Positions 24,711-38,001 of a stretch of 64,000 nucleotides of DNA are shown piece by piece. The first letter of the stretch is position 1. Each line of letters begins with the position of its first letter. The translations under genes and the position numbers were made by a program. Where the stretch lies: assembly GCA_963693365.1 (NCBI GenBank), contig CAVNZM010000013.1, positions 7,130,001 to 7,194,000 of the forward strand, read 5' to 3'. A model generated the notes under the pieces. It worked only from the letters and a program-made list of their open reading frames with translations. It was not told where the DNA came from and searched no databases. Origin of the DNA: Amoebidium appalachense (taxonomy: Eukaryota > Ichthyosporea).

Positions 24711-26342
24711 CACGGTGGAAAGAAGGGACGAATGCATTCCAAACAGTCGCTGCGCCACTTTTGATTCGCTCGGAGCGCATCAGATCCTCAAATCTTGATT
24801 TCACTAATCAAATGAGCTCACGAACTGCAACGTCAGGATTCGTTAGCCAACCAACAGCTTTGGAATGTTAAGATTGTCGATTTTAGCCAATCATCGAATT
24901 GTAAATAAACCATATTTGGTTTCGTTTCGGGAGTTCCCACGGTCACTGATTCCGTGTCTTGTGCGCGGAAAATTTGAAATAGGATTTGCAGAGCACAACT
25001 ATGGGGGCATCTGCTGATTACTAGCCGTACATGTACATGTGATATGGGGCATCTGAATCCACGTAAACAAACGCTGGCTGTTGGCTTCTTGCATTTGCCC
25101 ATCCGATATGATGTCCCGTTCACCCACTTTCACCCACGGTACGTATACGCCACACAATCATGCGGAGGGTTTCCAGCGGCCGCACCATCCTGGCCGGCTG
25201 GACCTGGAGGGATGGGCGAAGGAGGAAGCACTGGTAGTGTGCGTGGGTCCCAATGGCAGAAGTCATCTTTGGCTCTGTGATCAAGGTACGAGATGAGGTA
25301 CATGACGCACGTGCATGCGTGTACATGTGCTCTGGTTGGAGCCCGACTCAAAACGGGAGGGCCTGGGAGCAAGAGTGATTCTACCGGCAGATTCAAAAAA
25401 GACTCTCCCGGGTCGATACACGTCAGGTGGGCTCAGATAGGAGGTTGCCATGGTCGTAATGTGAGTGGCAAGTGGAGTTTTATTAAACGAGTAGTAGTGG
25501 AGGGGGCCGGCGGGCATGGGTCGGGGGGTTGGGGGTGGGGGTGGGGGGGGGGGGGTGGGGTGGGGGGGGAGGGGAGGAGGGGGGGGGGGGGGAGGGGGGG
25601 GGGGGGGAGTATGGAGACGGGTAAAGGGACCCCCGGGCGGGTGGGGGGTGCTGGGGGGGGGAGGGGGGGGGAGGAAGGGGCGGTGGAGGAGGGGGGAGGA
25701 GCGAGGAGGAGGTGGGGAGGGGGGATACTTTCGACCAGTCTATCAGGTCATTGTATTGGCTATGCGAGAGTACACTATGAAGGTACACTGAGTGATTTTA
25801 AGTGTCATATAACCTTGGCTTCAAAATGTGGCCAGGGAGAAACACAAACACCGTTCAAATAACAGTACTGCTGCAACCCTCCCCCCCCCCCCCCCCCTCC
25901 CCCCCCCCCCCCCCCCCCCCCCCTCTTCTTCCTGGCGCCCACCCACCACCACAACTACCATAGAGAGGTGATTAGGCCGCTCTCGGAGTTTGCCAGATTG
26001 AGTTTTCAGTGAAACACACATGCATGTATTGATAAAATTTGGCACAGGGCGTTCCGGAGAGAGTTAAGTTACTAATAATTTGCATGAAACATCATTGCGG
26101 AAAAAGCTTTTGCGTGCCGAACCCCCCTCCCCCCCCCCCCCCCCCCTGTAATGAAAGGCCCTAGAGATTGCCAGACCGATGTACAATCGGGCCTCTTGGT
26201 CTCCATTTTTGGAATGTTCCCGGAGGCTCTTATTTCCCTTTCTTTGGGCCACCTTTTTTTTTCTTCCTATCTGTTAATTTCTTTCTTTCTTTCTTGATTT
26301 GGTAGTGGCGGGTTTCAGAGTGCGACTTTTTTTCTTTCTTTC

Positions 26343-26373
<31 letters not shown>

Positions 26374-26858
26374 GTGCTTGTGTGTGTGTAGGGGGGTGAG
26401 GGGGAGGGGGAAAGCATTGAGACCTTTCGTAGAGCATGCTTGGTGCAGAAAGCGCGGACAAGTGGTGGTGGTGGCAGCGGACAGTTCGAACTTCAAGTAC
26501 CCCTTCACAACGAACAGTATAATGTCGATTACAAAGAAGGGTGGGTTGTTGTTGTTGGAAGGGGGGGGGGGGGGGGGGGGGGGGAGGGGGATAAATTGTT
26601 CCAAGTTTCCAACGTCCCCCCCCCCCCCCCCCCCGTTTTGTTACGTGATTTGATTCCTTTGCCGTTAAAAAATGCTCTTGGCACCGGTTAGATCCACAGA
26701 TTCGATTGGATGCAGCGTGGAGGAAGGGGGGGGGGGGGGACCCGGGTCAATCCTAACATACCCTCCTTCCTCCCCCCCTTCAAATCTCACCACGTATGTG
26801 CGTGCTTTTCTTTTTCTTTTTTTTTTTTTTTTGGCGGCGGCGGCGGTGGTGTGTGTGT

Positions 26859-26903
<45 letters not shown>

Positions 26904-27276
26904 GAGACTCTTTTTGCAATCCACGCACCATACATGACATCGTATGTCGGGGCTTTCTTTTATACTTGTTACATAGTTTTGGCAAATGATGTAAATTGCA
27001 AAGATCACCAACATGCGAATGTGAACAATTTACTAAAGATACCCTGAATGATACCCCTCGATTTCAAGGGCTGCTCAAGGAAGAAATATACTAAATTCGT
27101 ATTCGCAGATATTCGGCAGTTTGGCACTCCCGAAGCAGAAGGAAGCGAATGTAAATATCGTGCTTATCCCTAGAAAGTGGATAAAACCAGGAATACTATT
27201 CATACACGGTGAGTATATACAACAAATACCTCGGGGGGGATAGCCAGGCCTGCACCGTAACGAGATATCACTACAT

Positions 27277-27384
27277 AAAACGGTATCTCACCATCGCACA
27301 AGTCTCCTAAATTGTAGGGTTGTCCTAAATAAAACGGTATCTCACCATCGCACAATTTTCCTAAATTGTAGGGTTGTCCTAAAT
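27277..27384. repeat. 54-bp tandem duplication
   Basis: Units 27277-27330 and 27331-27384 are nearly identical (AAAACGGTATCTCACC start); a third partial copy of the last 17 bp or so follows. Confidence 0.85.
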
Positions 27385-27687
27385 TGTAGGGTTTTTGGAT
27401 AACTCAAAAGTTGTATATTTCAAATGCCGGAAGCGATAGGCTAACATAGGGGCATGATCACAGTAAGGAAGCTGACAGCTGCCAACGAATGCAAGCATGA
27501 AAGGAGTATCCCGGAGATGTGGAAATACAGGAAAAAAGATATCTAGGCAAAGGATGTCTAAACAATAAGCTGACGGCAAGAACATGCCACATGAAGAAAT
27601 GGCAGTTACCCACGAGTAGATACACAGCCAACACCCAGGTTTCACCCACCACCCAACCAGCATGCACGGATCGACCTACAGATCCAA

Positions 27688-28281
27688 TCAAAACACATGA
27701 ATCTTGTTCTCCTCTGAATCTGTCACATACACATAGCCCTTCTTATCTCCTGCCATCCCCCACGGCATAACCATATTCATGCCGATCGTCGTACGGTAAC
27801 CACCCTCGGGCCCAAAAACCTGCAAATTCCCGGTCCCCCCATCCGCAACCAAAATATTGTCGTGTCGGTCGACAAAAACCCCCCTTGGGTGAACCAAACG
27901 GCCTGGGGAATGCTTGGGGGGCTCAATGGACATGAGGATTCTCCCAATTTCCGGATCGAAATACACCAATTTCTGCTCGTCACGCAGGGAGATGACCCAA
28001 TATCCACGAGAAGTGCACGAAATTCCGGACGGGCCTCTCCCAATAAGGTATTCCGTAACATATGTCCCATCCAATGTGAAAACCTGTATCCGATCATTCA
28101 TGTAATCGGCGATTATGGCTTTTTCAGTGATGAGGTCGATGAAAATTGCAGAAATGTGTTGGAATTCCCCGGGGCCGGTGCCGGTTTGGCCAAACTGGCT
28201 GATGAGGGTTCCGTCCTTTGAGTAGACCCGGACCTCGTCCACTTGCTTGTGATCCCCCCGGCACCCAACGAACACATTACC
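27688..28281 (-). CDS. Exon 2 of the BTB-NHL gene
   Basis: Starts GGTAATGTG after CCTTGCAG and encodes 197 residues of NHL propeller, ending EENKIHVF. The intron (28282-28776) holds C-run/CA repeats near 28499-28545 and G-rich DNA near 28677-28696. Confidence 0.85.
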   Translation of the reverse strand, partial: GNVFVGCRGDHKQVDEVRVYSKDGTLISQFGQTGTGPGEFQHISAIFIDLITEKAIIADYMNDRIQVFTLDGTYVTEYLIGRGPSGISCTSRGYWVISLRDEQKLVYFDPEIGRILMSIEPPKHSPGRLVHPRGVFVDRHDNILVADGGTGNLQVFGPEGGYRTTIGMNMVMPWGMAGDKKGYVYVTDSEENKIHVF

Positions 28282-28496
28282 CTGCAAGGGGATTCGGTCA
28301 GTATGGCTCCATCAAAAAGAAAGCAAGCGATAAAAAAAACCCATCTTGAAAATCACAATAATGAAAAAGAAATCAGCCCCGAAGAGAGAGGATGAGGAGG
28401 GAGAGGGAGGGGAAGGGGCATCCGGGGCAAAATGAAGAGAGCATGGCCGTTGCAAAGATGATTCCGTTCAATTGCAATTGAAACCAAGAAGGCTTC

Positions 28497-28533
<37 letters not shown>

Positions 28534-30030
28534 ACACACACACACAAAAAAAAAAAAAAAAAGAAAGAACCACCAGAAATACACCCCACACCCACGTTCT
28601 TTGCCCTTCATGCAGGAAAATCAAAGAGACTATTGAGAAGCGAGGGTGCCAGCAGCTTCAGCCGCGGGGCGCAGGGGGCGGGGGGGGGGGGGGGGCGGGG
28701 AAGTTAGCTAGCATACTCTAAGAATTAGAGAACATATATATTTGGAGAAGAGGGAACAGGGTTGCAAATTGTCTACCTGAGGTGTAGCTGCCACTGCCGT
28801 CGGCCGCAGACTCCCGAGGTTTATGGTTCCTTTGGGCACCCCCTCCAGGGATAAAATCTGCACCCGCCTGTTGCCTCTGTCTGCCACGTACAGACACGAC
28901 CCACTCACAGCCAGCGCCTGCGGCTGTTTTACGCGCCCCGTACTCTCGCCGTGAGAGCACAGGGTACGCAGTGGGCTCGAAATGTCAAAATACGTCCGCG
29001 CGGGGGGTACAAAAGTCATGGTGCCCCGGCGGCTACTGGAAGAACTCTGGAAGGAGTCTGTTTTGTTAGACTCCGCTGATGAGGAAATTTCGGATTCTGC
29101 GCGTTTCATCTTGGCCTCATGCACGATTGAGATTGTGGAAGGCGAAAGCTTGGGCGGAAGAGGGGGTGGCTCCTGGGACGAACTCACTCCCTCCTCCGCT
29201 AGCGGTGCAAGTTCACCTGTGCTCCGGATAGAGGGGGTGGTAATAAACGGGCCGGAGTGGCTTTTTTCGGGGGAATCCGACAACACACGCTCAGAAATTG
29301 GGCGCTGGGCCGGAAGCGAAAACGTGCGGCAGATCTGCTGGGGCATGTCATCGACCATGGAATCATCATTCGCCATGCGGTCTCGTGGGAGAGGGGAAGA
29401 GCAGACGCTGTTACTGGGAGACTCGTATGTCGACATGGTGGCGGCACTCAATGCACCCACCCCACTGTCCGCGAGCTTGCGTGTGTGTAGCGTCAGGCTG
29501 CTCCGTACCGATGGCGGTAAGTAGCCGGTTTTAGAGCAATCAGTAAGCGGGCATGACTGCAGCGCATGCACAAGGGAAGAAATGCCGAAAAATTCCGCCT
29601 CCTTCAACAACAAAAGCCTGTCGGTTATGTCGTAGGGTAGAAGTGCCGGGTCCCTCTCGCGTAGAAAGGTGACGACGTGCTCAAACAGTCGCCCATTCCT
29701 GTCAATGAACACCCATCCTTCTGTGTCCTTCTCGACGTTCTCGTCTCCAGAGAACATGTCATAGAGCAAAGAACCCGGCTCACTCAACAGTGTTGTGCGC
29801 GAGATTTTATACCGGCACCCACCTACATCCAACTGCAATAAGTCTTTGCTGCTGTATCTTTGGTAACGTGTGCGTGTAATCTTCGAATCTTCGCCAAAAT
29901 GTGTTCCTGCTACATTGAGGCGCGCAGCCTCAGCTGTCAATTGCGCACGTAAAAAGGAGGCCTCACTGTGGAATTGGGTCCAAAGCTCGTCTAGAGTTCG
30001 GAGAGAGTCTGCTATAACATCGGCCCCCAT
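27688..30030 (-). CDS. BTB (KCTD/T1-type)-NHL propeller fusion protein, two exons
   Basis: Exon 1 30030-28777 and exon 2 28281-27688 join in phase 0 (CCTCAG/GTAGAC donor, CCTTGCAG acceptor), giving 615 residues. Start: the ATG at 30030 (MGADVIADSL). Residues 65-160 or so form a T1-type BTB domain (LLQLDVGGCRYKISRTTLL ... GWVFIDRNGRLFEHVVTFLR), as in KCTD proteins, which oligomerise and often recruit CUL3. A Ser/Pro-rich linker follows, with PPPLPPKLSP, a class II SH3-ligand-like site. The C-terminal 240 residues or so are NHL repeats (PQALAVSGSCLYVADRGNRRVQIL; GEFQHISAIFID; NRIQVF-like strands; RGVFVDRHDNILVADGGTGNLQVF), about six blades. I infer a propeller substrate receptor on an oligomeric BTB scaffold, perhaps a ubiquitin-ligase adaptor. 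This fusion is not one I know as common. Confidence 0.88.
28777..30030 (-). CDS. Exon 1 of the BTB-NHL gene
   Basis: 418 codons: the helical N-terminus, the T1/BTB domain, the Ser-rich linker and the first NHL blade. It ends CCTCAG before GTAGAC. Reading on without splicing gives only about 20 unrelated residues, which supports the intron. Confidence 0.85.
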
Positions 30031-32433
30031 TTTCAAACTGAATGCGTGCTTTGTGTTTCAACCTACAAAAGACATTTCCTTGCTGTTTACATCGGGAGTT
30101 TCGGACGTTTTGTGATGTGTGAAATGGGCACATGGGACGAGAGAGAAAATCTGAAAAAATCCGAAATTTGTTTGCAGCTAAATGTTCTCGCCAAGCCAGC
30201 ACTAGGCTGCTTTAAAATGTGGTTTCTCTTGACTTCAACGTGTGTTCGTCATGTGAACACACTGGTTAAAACACAAAACTCTCACAGCACCTAAACCTTT
30301 TCACGTGTGTTTGGGTTGAAACTGTACTGAGAGAACCATTGAACAGCCGAAAATCAAGGCATAAGGCATGGCTTTCGTTCGTGGGCGTCATCTCATGTCG
30401 CTGTTTTGATTGGCGTTTTTCTCCGCCAATGAATATTTGTTCATATCGAGCCAAACCGGTATTAACTTTACAGATTTTGTGTTACGAGAAAATCATCGAG
30501 CCCCCTTTTGCAAGACTTCCCGGACGTCAACCCTAGGCAGCGCGCGGCTTGCAGGCAAGCCGCCTGTCTTTTCTCTAGTTCTGTATTTTATTTTTCTTTC
30601 TTTCTCTCTTTTTTTATAAAATGCTAAATTGTGTGTAGACGGATTTTAAAGCGAAGATTGAGGGCCTTCTAAGTATAAGTTTACTTTGCGTGTGACAGAC
30701 GTAAGCAAGTCCTGCTTGTTTTATAGGCCCCCGCATTCCTTTTCAACGAATGCAAACCGGTAATTCCAATATAATTTACGAGTGATCTATAAACAAATGG
30801 CATCATCTATCCCCGTAGATTACGCTGAATGGCTGGCGTTCCTGATCAATCCTGGGGGGCCGTGGGGGGATGAATAGCTTTTCAACACCACGAAAATCTC
30901 GACCGAACGATGATTAGGTTGGAAAACAATGCTTTCATATCGCACAACTACACAAAAATATTTTATAATATTAATACATTGTTACACCATGATAAATAAC
31001 AAAAAGACGACAAATCGAACAACGGACTGCATGCACTTTTCCCATTTCTTTGTTTCTCCTAAAATCTGCAGAGACCCAAATGATAATAAATTGTCCAATC
31101 ACAAAAGGCTTTGCATAAAGGGTGGTGCGATATTAGCCAATCGGGTGATTCGGATACTGGGGGGATGTTGCCCAAATCTTTGCAGTCATGGTCCAAAACA
31201 AACATACTGCAGTATCAACTGTCAAGTTCGCAAAGCCTCCTGGATCGATGTAAACCCACAAGGTTAAAAAAAAGCGAGGTTTATTTACAGCACAGTGTAG
31301 CTCATGTGCAGGGGAGAGTAGCTTTTGGGCAAAACATGCATATTCCTTTCTAATCGTGCATGGCCGGTATTTGTGCGCCATTTCTTGAAGAATCATAGAA
31401 GCTGCCGTTAAAGATCGGTCGACCTTTATATTGCTAACGCGCTGGGCGGCGGAGACCCTATTGTCATGCTTGCGCAAGTTGATTCTGCCAATCGCGCACT
31501 GCTGGCAGTGAGCAGTTGTTGCGGTAAGTCTGGCGCTGTTACACTGAGGTTCCTTTTTTTGTTTTTGGGCCATGCAGAACGCGGCAAGCTTGTGATAGTG
31601 CAGTAGAGGTGACACGTGTGTCTTTTCCGTTATTTACGCACTCACTTGATGTTGTCGTCCTGTGGATTTGAGGCGAAGCGTTATAGGACTCATGATTTTC
31701 AGCTAATAGTGTTAGGATGGTAGAAGCGTGCGGGTTGGGGGGCTGGGGAGCCGTTCAGGGCCACCCAACTTTAGTAGGTAACTTGGAGCATACCGAGTAG
31801 AGCCTGAGTAGAGCCCTGAGTTGTATCCTTAGCAGCAGCTCATGTTACAAAATACTGAGCCTAGCTCGACCTTCTAGTCAGTTGCCGGCCGGTTACCATT
31901 CTCATATAGTAATTTCAGTCTCGGGCTATGCATTACGAAAGTGGTTCTTGTTCTGACACACTGATTCAGGGTAGGTGCCCCCCCCCCCCCCCCTCCCCCC
32001 CCCTCCCTCCCCTCCCCTCCCCCCTCCTCCCCCTCCCCCTCCTCCTTTCTTTCTTCTGCATTCCCAACCTCTGCTGCACACGTTTCAGTAACTACAGTCT
32101 CCCACCTTTCGACCAATCTTGCTCTATTGCTTTGAGCTACCTGGGCGTCTCCAAACCCCCCCCCTCCCCCCCCCCCCCCCCCCCCACCCACACCCACACC
32201 CAACCATCCACCTTTTTGGGGGGTTTTCTTTGTTGCTTTTTAATTCTTTTTGTCAACTCTTGGGATCACTCTCATCGGTCAAAGAAATTCCTTCGAATGT
32301 CCAACTCCATATGCAAACCACATGCTTTTGCTCTGTATCCGTTATATCATAGCCCAATTGAGTTGCGTCAACATTTTCCAGCCACGAACCCTCCCCCTCC
32401 CCCCTCCCCCCCCCCCCCCCCCTCCCCCCGTTC

Positions 32434-32464
<31 letters not shown>

Positions 32465-32537
32465 CTCCCATCTTTTCCATTCTCCCAGGCCCTCTCCATG
32501 CAAGAACAAAGATGGCGGAAGTCACTTTACTTTTAGG

Positions 32538-32540
<3 letters not shown>

Positions 32541-32597
<57 letters not shown>
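32541..32597. repeat. (CT)n microsatellite
   Basis: Pure CT for about 57 bp, followed by C-rich and CCT-rich DNA to about 32915. Confidence 0.9.
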
Positions 32598-32601
<4 letters not shown>

Positions 32602-32916
32602 CCCCCCCCCTCCCCTTGTCTCCCCCCCCCCCCCTCCCTCCCTCCCTCTCTCCTCCCCCTGGCATCCCGCCCTCCCTCCTTTTCCTCCCTTCTCCCCCCC
32701 CTCCTTCTCTCCCTCCCTCCCTACCCCCCCCCCCCCCCTCTCCCTCTCCCTCCCTCCCTCCCTCCCTTCTCCCCCCCCCCCGTCCCCCCCCCCCCCCCCT
32801 CCCTCCCTCCCTCTCTTCCTACCCCTCCGTTCTCCCTCTCCCTCTCCCTTCCCTCTCCCTCCCTCCTTCCCCTCCCCCCCTCCCCCCCCCCCCCCCTCCC
32901 CTCTGTCTCTCCCTGT

Positions 32917-32943
32917 GCCTCGAGTAAACAGCGTAACCCCCCC
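32917..32943 (+). mobile_element. Probable LINE 3'-end fragment with C-tail
   Basis: GCCTCGAGTAAACAGCGTAA followed by C7, matching the 3' terminus of the LINE family (same string near 61697). Flanks are C/CT-rich, so a target-site duplication cannot be read. Confidence 0.6.
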
Positions 32944-32983
32944 TCCCCCTCTCTATGTATATTATATGTATATCACACACACA

Positions 32984-33022
<39 letters not shown>

Positions 33023-33365
33023 ACTCTCACTCTCACTCTCCCCCTAACCCCCCTCCCCTCCCTCTCATTCACTCAGCACCGTTAGCTCTCACATGCACAC
33101 ACGGTTGCTTTCCCCCCTCTTTTTCTCCCTTCTCGTCCTTCCCCCCCCCCCCCCCCCCCCCCCCCCTGCTGCCGTCTCTCTCCCCCGTGCTCTCCCTCCC
33201 TCCTTCATTCCTCCCTCCTTTCTCTCTCTCTCTTTCCAACCCCCCCCCCCCCCCCCCCTTCACTCCCTTTCTCTCTCTCCCTCCCTCCCTCCCTCTCTTC
33301 TTCTCACTCACTCGCCACCCTCACTCCCAAGCACACACGGCCTCTCTTAACCTCTTCCCTACTTC

Positions 33366-33402
<37 letters not shown>

Positions 33403-33613
33403 CGGCCCTTCCCTCCCAGAATCAAACTTCCTACACCTTCTGAACATATTCTCAACACAACTCGACACCACGACGCCCTCAATTGAGCTATCATTCCCTG
33501 CTGTACGTACCCTCACGGTGGCCTCTAAGTCTGGGTTACCATGTTTTGGTTTGTCTTAGATTGCAATCCTCCTTGTTAGTGTTATGTTCCTTTATGAAAC
33601 ACTCCTTTAGCAG

Positions 33614-33651
<38 letters not shown>

Positions 33652-33861
33652 AAGTAGCGAAGCAGTGTTGAAGCAGTATCTGGGGTGGATTTCGTCGACG
33701 AGGTGAATGGGTGTCTCGGTATGTGTGGATGTTGTGTGTGTGACGTGTGTGTGTGTGTGTGTTTGAGTTTGAGTATGAGTTTGTTCCCTTTTCCGTATCA
33801 TCCGATCCCCCCCCCCCCCCCCAAAAAAAAAAAAAAAAAAGAAAAGAAAAGTGATGAACAA

Positions 33862-33906
<45 letters not shown>

Positions 33907-33980
33907 AAAAAAAAAATTAAAGGCTTATAAAGCTACTTCATTTAAAGTCTCTTTTTGGTCCTCGGCTCTGTGCCTTTTGA

Positions 33981-34050
33981 CACAGAAACCCCCATCTACA
34001 AAGAAATTCGAATCACAGAAACCCCCATCTACAAAGAAATTAAATTCGAA
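33981..34050. repeat. 33-36-bp tandem duplication
   Basis: CACAGAAACCCCCATCTACA occurs at 33981 and 34014 with the same following bases (AAGAAATT, then TCGAAT in one unit and AAATTCGAAT in the other). Confidence 0.8.
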
Positions 34051-34240
34051 TCATTCCTTCTCGTGGCAGTGGTTACCGTACTGGCTTGTGTAGTGTGTAT
34101 GCCCTGTGATGCAGTGCATGCACGGACACGAACACACCGGGCACACAACACAATTGCGACTCGCGTGCACCATTACACGTGTTATGACATGTGCACCAGC
34201 ACTCAACCACCCACGTATATACTCACCACACCACACCATG

Positions 34241-34277
<37 letters not shown>

Positions 34278-34748
34278 CACAATATACCTACAGACGTGCA
34301 CTGTTAACATGCACGTGCACCTGTACACAGTATACCGGAAAAGCAAAGAAACGGTCGGCCATTAATTAATCATCGGCTTTGCCACAATGCACCTCCCCAC
34401 CGCCCCACGGCACCTCTTACACACTTGCATGGCACAAGTCGTTACACAGCCCACTGAGCCCAGGCCTTGAGGGGATGGGCAACCATCATGGACTCTCCCC
34501 CCCCCCCCCCCCCCTCCCCCGCTGCCTGTCCGCCACACAACAACAACCACCACCACTACCCATAAATGAGGCATAGTCTTTGTGTGAAGTTGCAATCTGC
34601 ATTTAGTTGTCCGGATCACGAATGTGTACTTCATACCTTCGGCTGTAGCTCTTTCTACCTCCCTCCCCACCTCCGCCCCCCTAACACCAATCCTCCCAAC
34701 ACAGGTAAACAACCACACCCACCAACCCACACACACACACACACACAA

Positions 34749-34985
34749 CCACACACACTTGCACATACGGACACAAGCGTGTGTGCCCGTCGAGGATTCG
34801 TTACCACACACACTTGCACATACGGACACAAGCGTGTGTGCCCGTCGCGCACACACACGGGGACACATGCGCCCACATGACGCATGTCACACACACACAC
34901 ACACAACCGCACACACGGATACAAGCGTGTGTGCCCGTCGCGCACACACACGGGGACACATGCGCGCCCACATGACGCATGCCAC
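34749..34985. repeat. Minisatellite built on a CA-rich unit
   Basis: The core ACAAGCGTGTGTGCCCGTCG occurs three times (near 34773, 34829, 34921). The last two are followed by the same CGCACACACACGGGGACACA block, giving units of about 55, 85 and 95 bp. Confidence 0.8.
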
Positions 34986-34989
34986 ACAC

Positions 34990-35039
<50 letters not shown>

Positions 35040-36539
35040 GCGCGCGCGCACACACACACACACACACACAAGTACACAGGTAAACGTGTGTGTGTGCGTG
35101 CTGTGTGTGTATGTGTTGATGCCATACAGTTATAATACGTGCGTGCATATTCGTGTGTGATAGTGTGTGTGTGGGTACCGAGACCGAGCTTCAAGACTGG
35201 ATGTGTGGACGCGCAGGGAGCAGTTACGGGTGCGGGCGTCTAGACCTGCGTACCGTTCGTGCGCGCTACTTTATGCGTACCTCACACGTGTGACGTATAG
35301 GCACAGGGAGAAAGATGTTTTCCCTTTAAATAGCCAGGCTATGTACTTCTCGCAGGTTGACAGAACCCTTGCACCCAACTGCGTGCGTGCTAACGGGATA
35401 AATATCACCTATCTTTCATGCATCACGCTATTACACATGCCCTTGGCATTCTACTAGGTTTCGGGCAGAACCGTTGGCGAGAAATAGCTAGCCTGGCTAA
35501 CTAGAGGGTGAACGTTTGGTGAACGTGTTTATGAGTGTGTGTGGCTTTTTCTCTCTGAAGCCAGCCGTCTTGCACAAACATCGTTAGCAATTCATGCTCC
35601 CGAGCAACACGTGTTCCCTTGTTTCTACTTTTTTAATGGAAAAGAGAACCTTGAAGTGTGCAGGACCGCAGATGTTCGACAAGGGTCATCAGCCAACCGT
35701 GAACGAACAAGTGGGTAAAGGAAAAGAAAAAAAAGAAAAAAAAGCCTCGTACACGGGCAGGCCAGGTCGCCACCTTTGCGCTCCTTTGCGCTGCGCAAAA
35801 GTTGCCGCATGTCACTGCGTGACACATAGCAAATTGCGGCAGATTATTTTGTCGCAATTGATTGGTGTATTCATTTCGTTTGTGTCAATTAGTACGAGAT
35901 AGCATTATAAAGGTCAACCCATCTTTAACGTTACACTGGGCCGGGATAGCGTTTTATCCACCCGCAGCCTGTGACCGCAGGTCTACTTTGTAAGGTAAGC
36001 CAAGGTTAATGGGGCAAAAGTAACTTAGACCCTGTATTCATCATTATCCGCAGTTAGGCAGCTGCAGTGCCCGACGGATAGGCACGCTATGTCCATCATG
36101 TCAGGCCTGGCTGCCTCATCTGAGTTAATGAAGTCACCGTCATGCACCGTCACACTATCATCATCACGTGTCAGCTATACTATCTAGAAACACGTGTAGT
36201 AAGAAGTTACGTTACTCCTTCGTAGTTCCGGAAGGCCCGACGAGGCAAGCCTTCTCAGCCAGCTGCAGTATTAGTCCAGAGATAAAACAGTATTCGAGTC
36301 CAAATACCTTTGTCATCACTGTCATCGAATGGCATGCATGCATGGAACATGCTGTGCATGGACTTCTGTACAAGCCGCGTGCACGTGAAATCAGTCCCGG
36401 CTGGTCACTGGGGCGCATGCACATAATCAGGCAACTGAGCATACATATACAAAAAAGGCTCCGGACCGTCACTCCCGCCCGTGGCCGGATCGAATTCCGC
36501 GATGTGAAAATGAGTGATCATGAATACACGCACGTGTGT

Positions 36540-36572
36540 GGCAGTGTAACACACGCAGACACAGGAGCACAC

Positions 36573-36612
<40 letters not shown>

Positions 36613-36643
36613 CACACACACTGGCACACACACACTCACACGC

Positions 36644-36686
<43 letters not shown>

Positions 36687-36905
36687 CTCGCGCGCACACA
36701 CACAGTCACACACAGCATCGCACACACACACACATACGCATCCACACATACATACACACACACACAAGCACCCACACTAAGGTTAGTACGCGCGCGGGCG
36801 CACACACACATGCACACACACTTCCAAGCACACACACCGGCACACACGTGCACGTGACTCGTCCCACACGCACACATTTGCACACACACATACACAGACA
36901 CACTA
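36540..36905. repeat. CA-rich degenerate microsatellite
   Basis: Interrupted (CA)n over about 365 bp with GCAC and CTGGCACA interruptions; followed by a G-run at 36940-36966. Confidence 0.8.
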
Positions 36906-37627
36906 ATCACATTTGTGAGGGAGTTTTGAATCTGAAATGGGGGGGGGGGGGGGGGGGGGGGGGGGGAAGTAGTAAATATCGACATCCCGTCTGGTGGTAC
37001 CCTAACACGTACTGACGTGTTGCCGCACGTGCGACGTTATACAACTACTCAGGCGGCTTAAGTTTAAAAAAAAAAAAAAAAGAAAAGAAAGGAGACACCG
37101 CCTCAGTAGGTGGTAGGGTGGTACCCCCATCTCTCTCGCTCTCTCCCCCCCCCCTCCCCCCCCCTTCCCCTTCCCTCCGGGAGGAGGGGTACCGAAGGTG
37201 GGTCACCCCCCCCCCTCTCCCCAACTTGAAGGTAGCCCCAGGGGTGCATGGGTCCCCCCGGAGGGACCCATCTGGACGAGTAGGACGGCGGTTCCCCCTC
37301 TCCCCCACCCCCCCCCCCCCCCCCCCCCCCTTCCCCCGGCCCCGCCCGCCCGCGCGTGCCCGTGTTCATGGCCAGATTCTCTTTTTTGCTCACCAAAAGT
37401 TGTATTCGTTACCCCTTTTTTTTTTTTTTTTTTTTGAGAATTTCTTTCGCGGAGTTTCTCGCTTGAGAAGTGGTTTCTTCAACGCCTGGTGGTCTGTAAA
37501 CAGTTGGACTATTTAGGATAAGGCAGAGTACAACTGAATCAAAATAAAGACAGAGAACGGGTAGAAAGGCACACGCGGCCAGGTTGCTTTTACTTTGGGC
37601 CGACTCAGTCTGTCTCAGACTTCACTG

Positions 37628-37637
37628 ATGTGATCCC
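37628..37637. repeat. Target-site duplication, left copy (LINE 1)
   Basis: ATGTGATCCC, identical to 41189-41198. Confidence 0.85.
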
Positions 37638-37836
37638 GGGGGGGTTTACGCTGTTTACTCGAGGCAAAGAGAACCAGTCTCAGGTATGGGGGGGGGGGGT
37701 TTTGCTCGGAATATCCCCTCAGCGGTATATCATGATCACGTACATAGATGTCGGGTGGTGACTATATATCAGGGTTTACTTTCTCTACGAGACACCATAA
37801 AGACTACAAGGAGAAATCAATTAGTTGGGGTTCCCC

Positions 37837-37896
<60 letters not shown>

Positions 37897-37928
37897 GGGC
37901 TCCCCTCGGGACACTCGGTATCAGCTGG

Positions 37929-37981
<53 letters not shown>

Positions 37982-38001
37982 TGTGTGTGTGTGCGCGTGC
38001 G

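Larger units (their letters stand above)
24524..27687. other. Non-coding region with G-, C- and T-runs
   Basis: After the TATA box: ordinary sequence to 25500, a G-rich stretch (25515-25720), C-rich runs near 25880-25923 and 26125-26147, a T-run at about 26349-26373, G- and C-runs near 26562-26584 and 26617-26634, a (GT)n/G-run at 26848-26902, then AT-richer DNA with a 54-bp tandem duplication. No gene recognised. Confidence 0.65.
30031..37627. other. Long intergenic, repeat-rich region
   Basis: 7.6 kb without a gene I can support. Contents: AT-richer unique DNA (30031-31970), C-rich and CT-rich low complexity (31980-33420), a C-run (33614-33646), CA repeats, a 35-bp duplication (33981-34050), a minisatellite (34749-34985), CA/CACG repeats (36540-36905), a G-run (36940-36966), an A-run (37065-37081) and C-rich DNA (37140-37330). 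A frame of 160 codons at 31133-31615 (minus) resembles nothing known to me. Confidence 0.6.

Noticed and set aside
31133-31615. 160-codon frame on the minus strand
   Set aside because: No recognisable domain, no splice or promoter support; residue composition looks random.
37839-37892. The A-run (T-run on the plus strand) as the LINE poly(A) tail and element end
   Set aside because: About 200 bp beyond it is shared by all three copies, and the target-site duplication and micro-insertions put the end at GTAAACC plus C-run.
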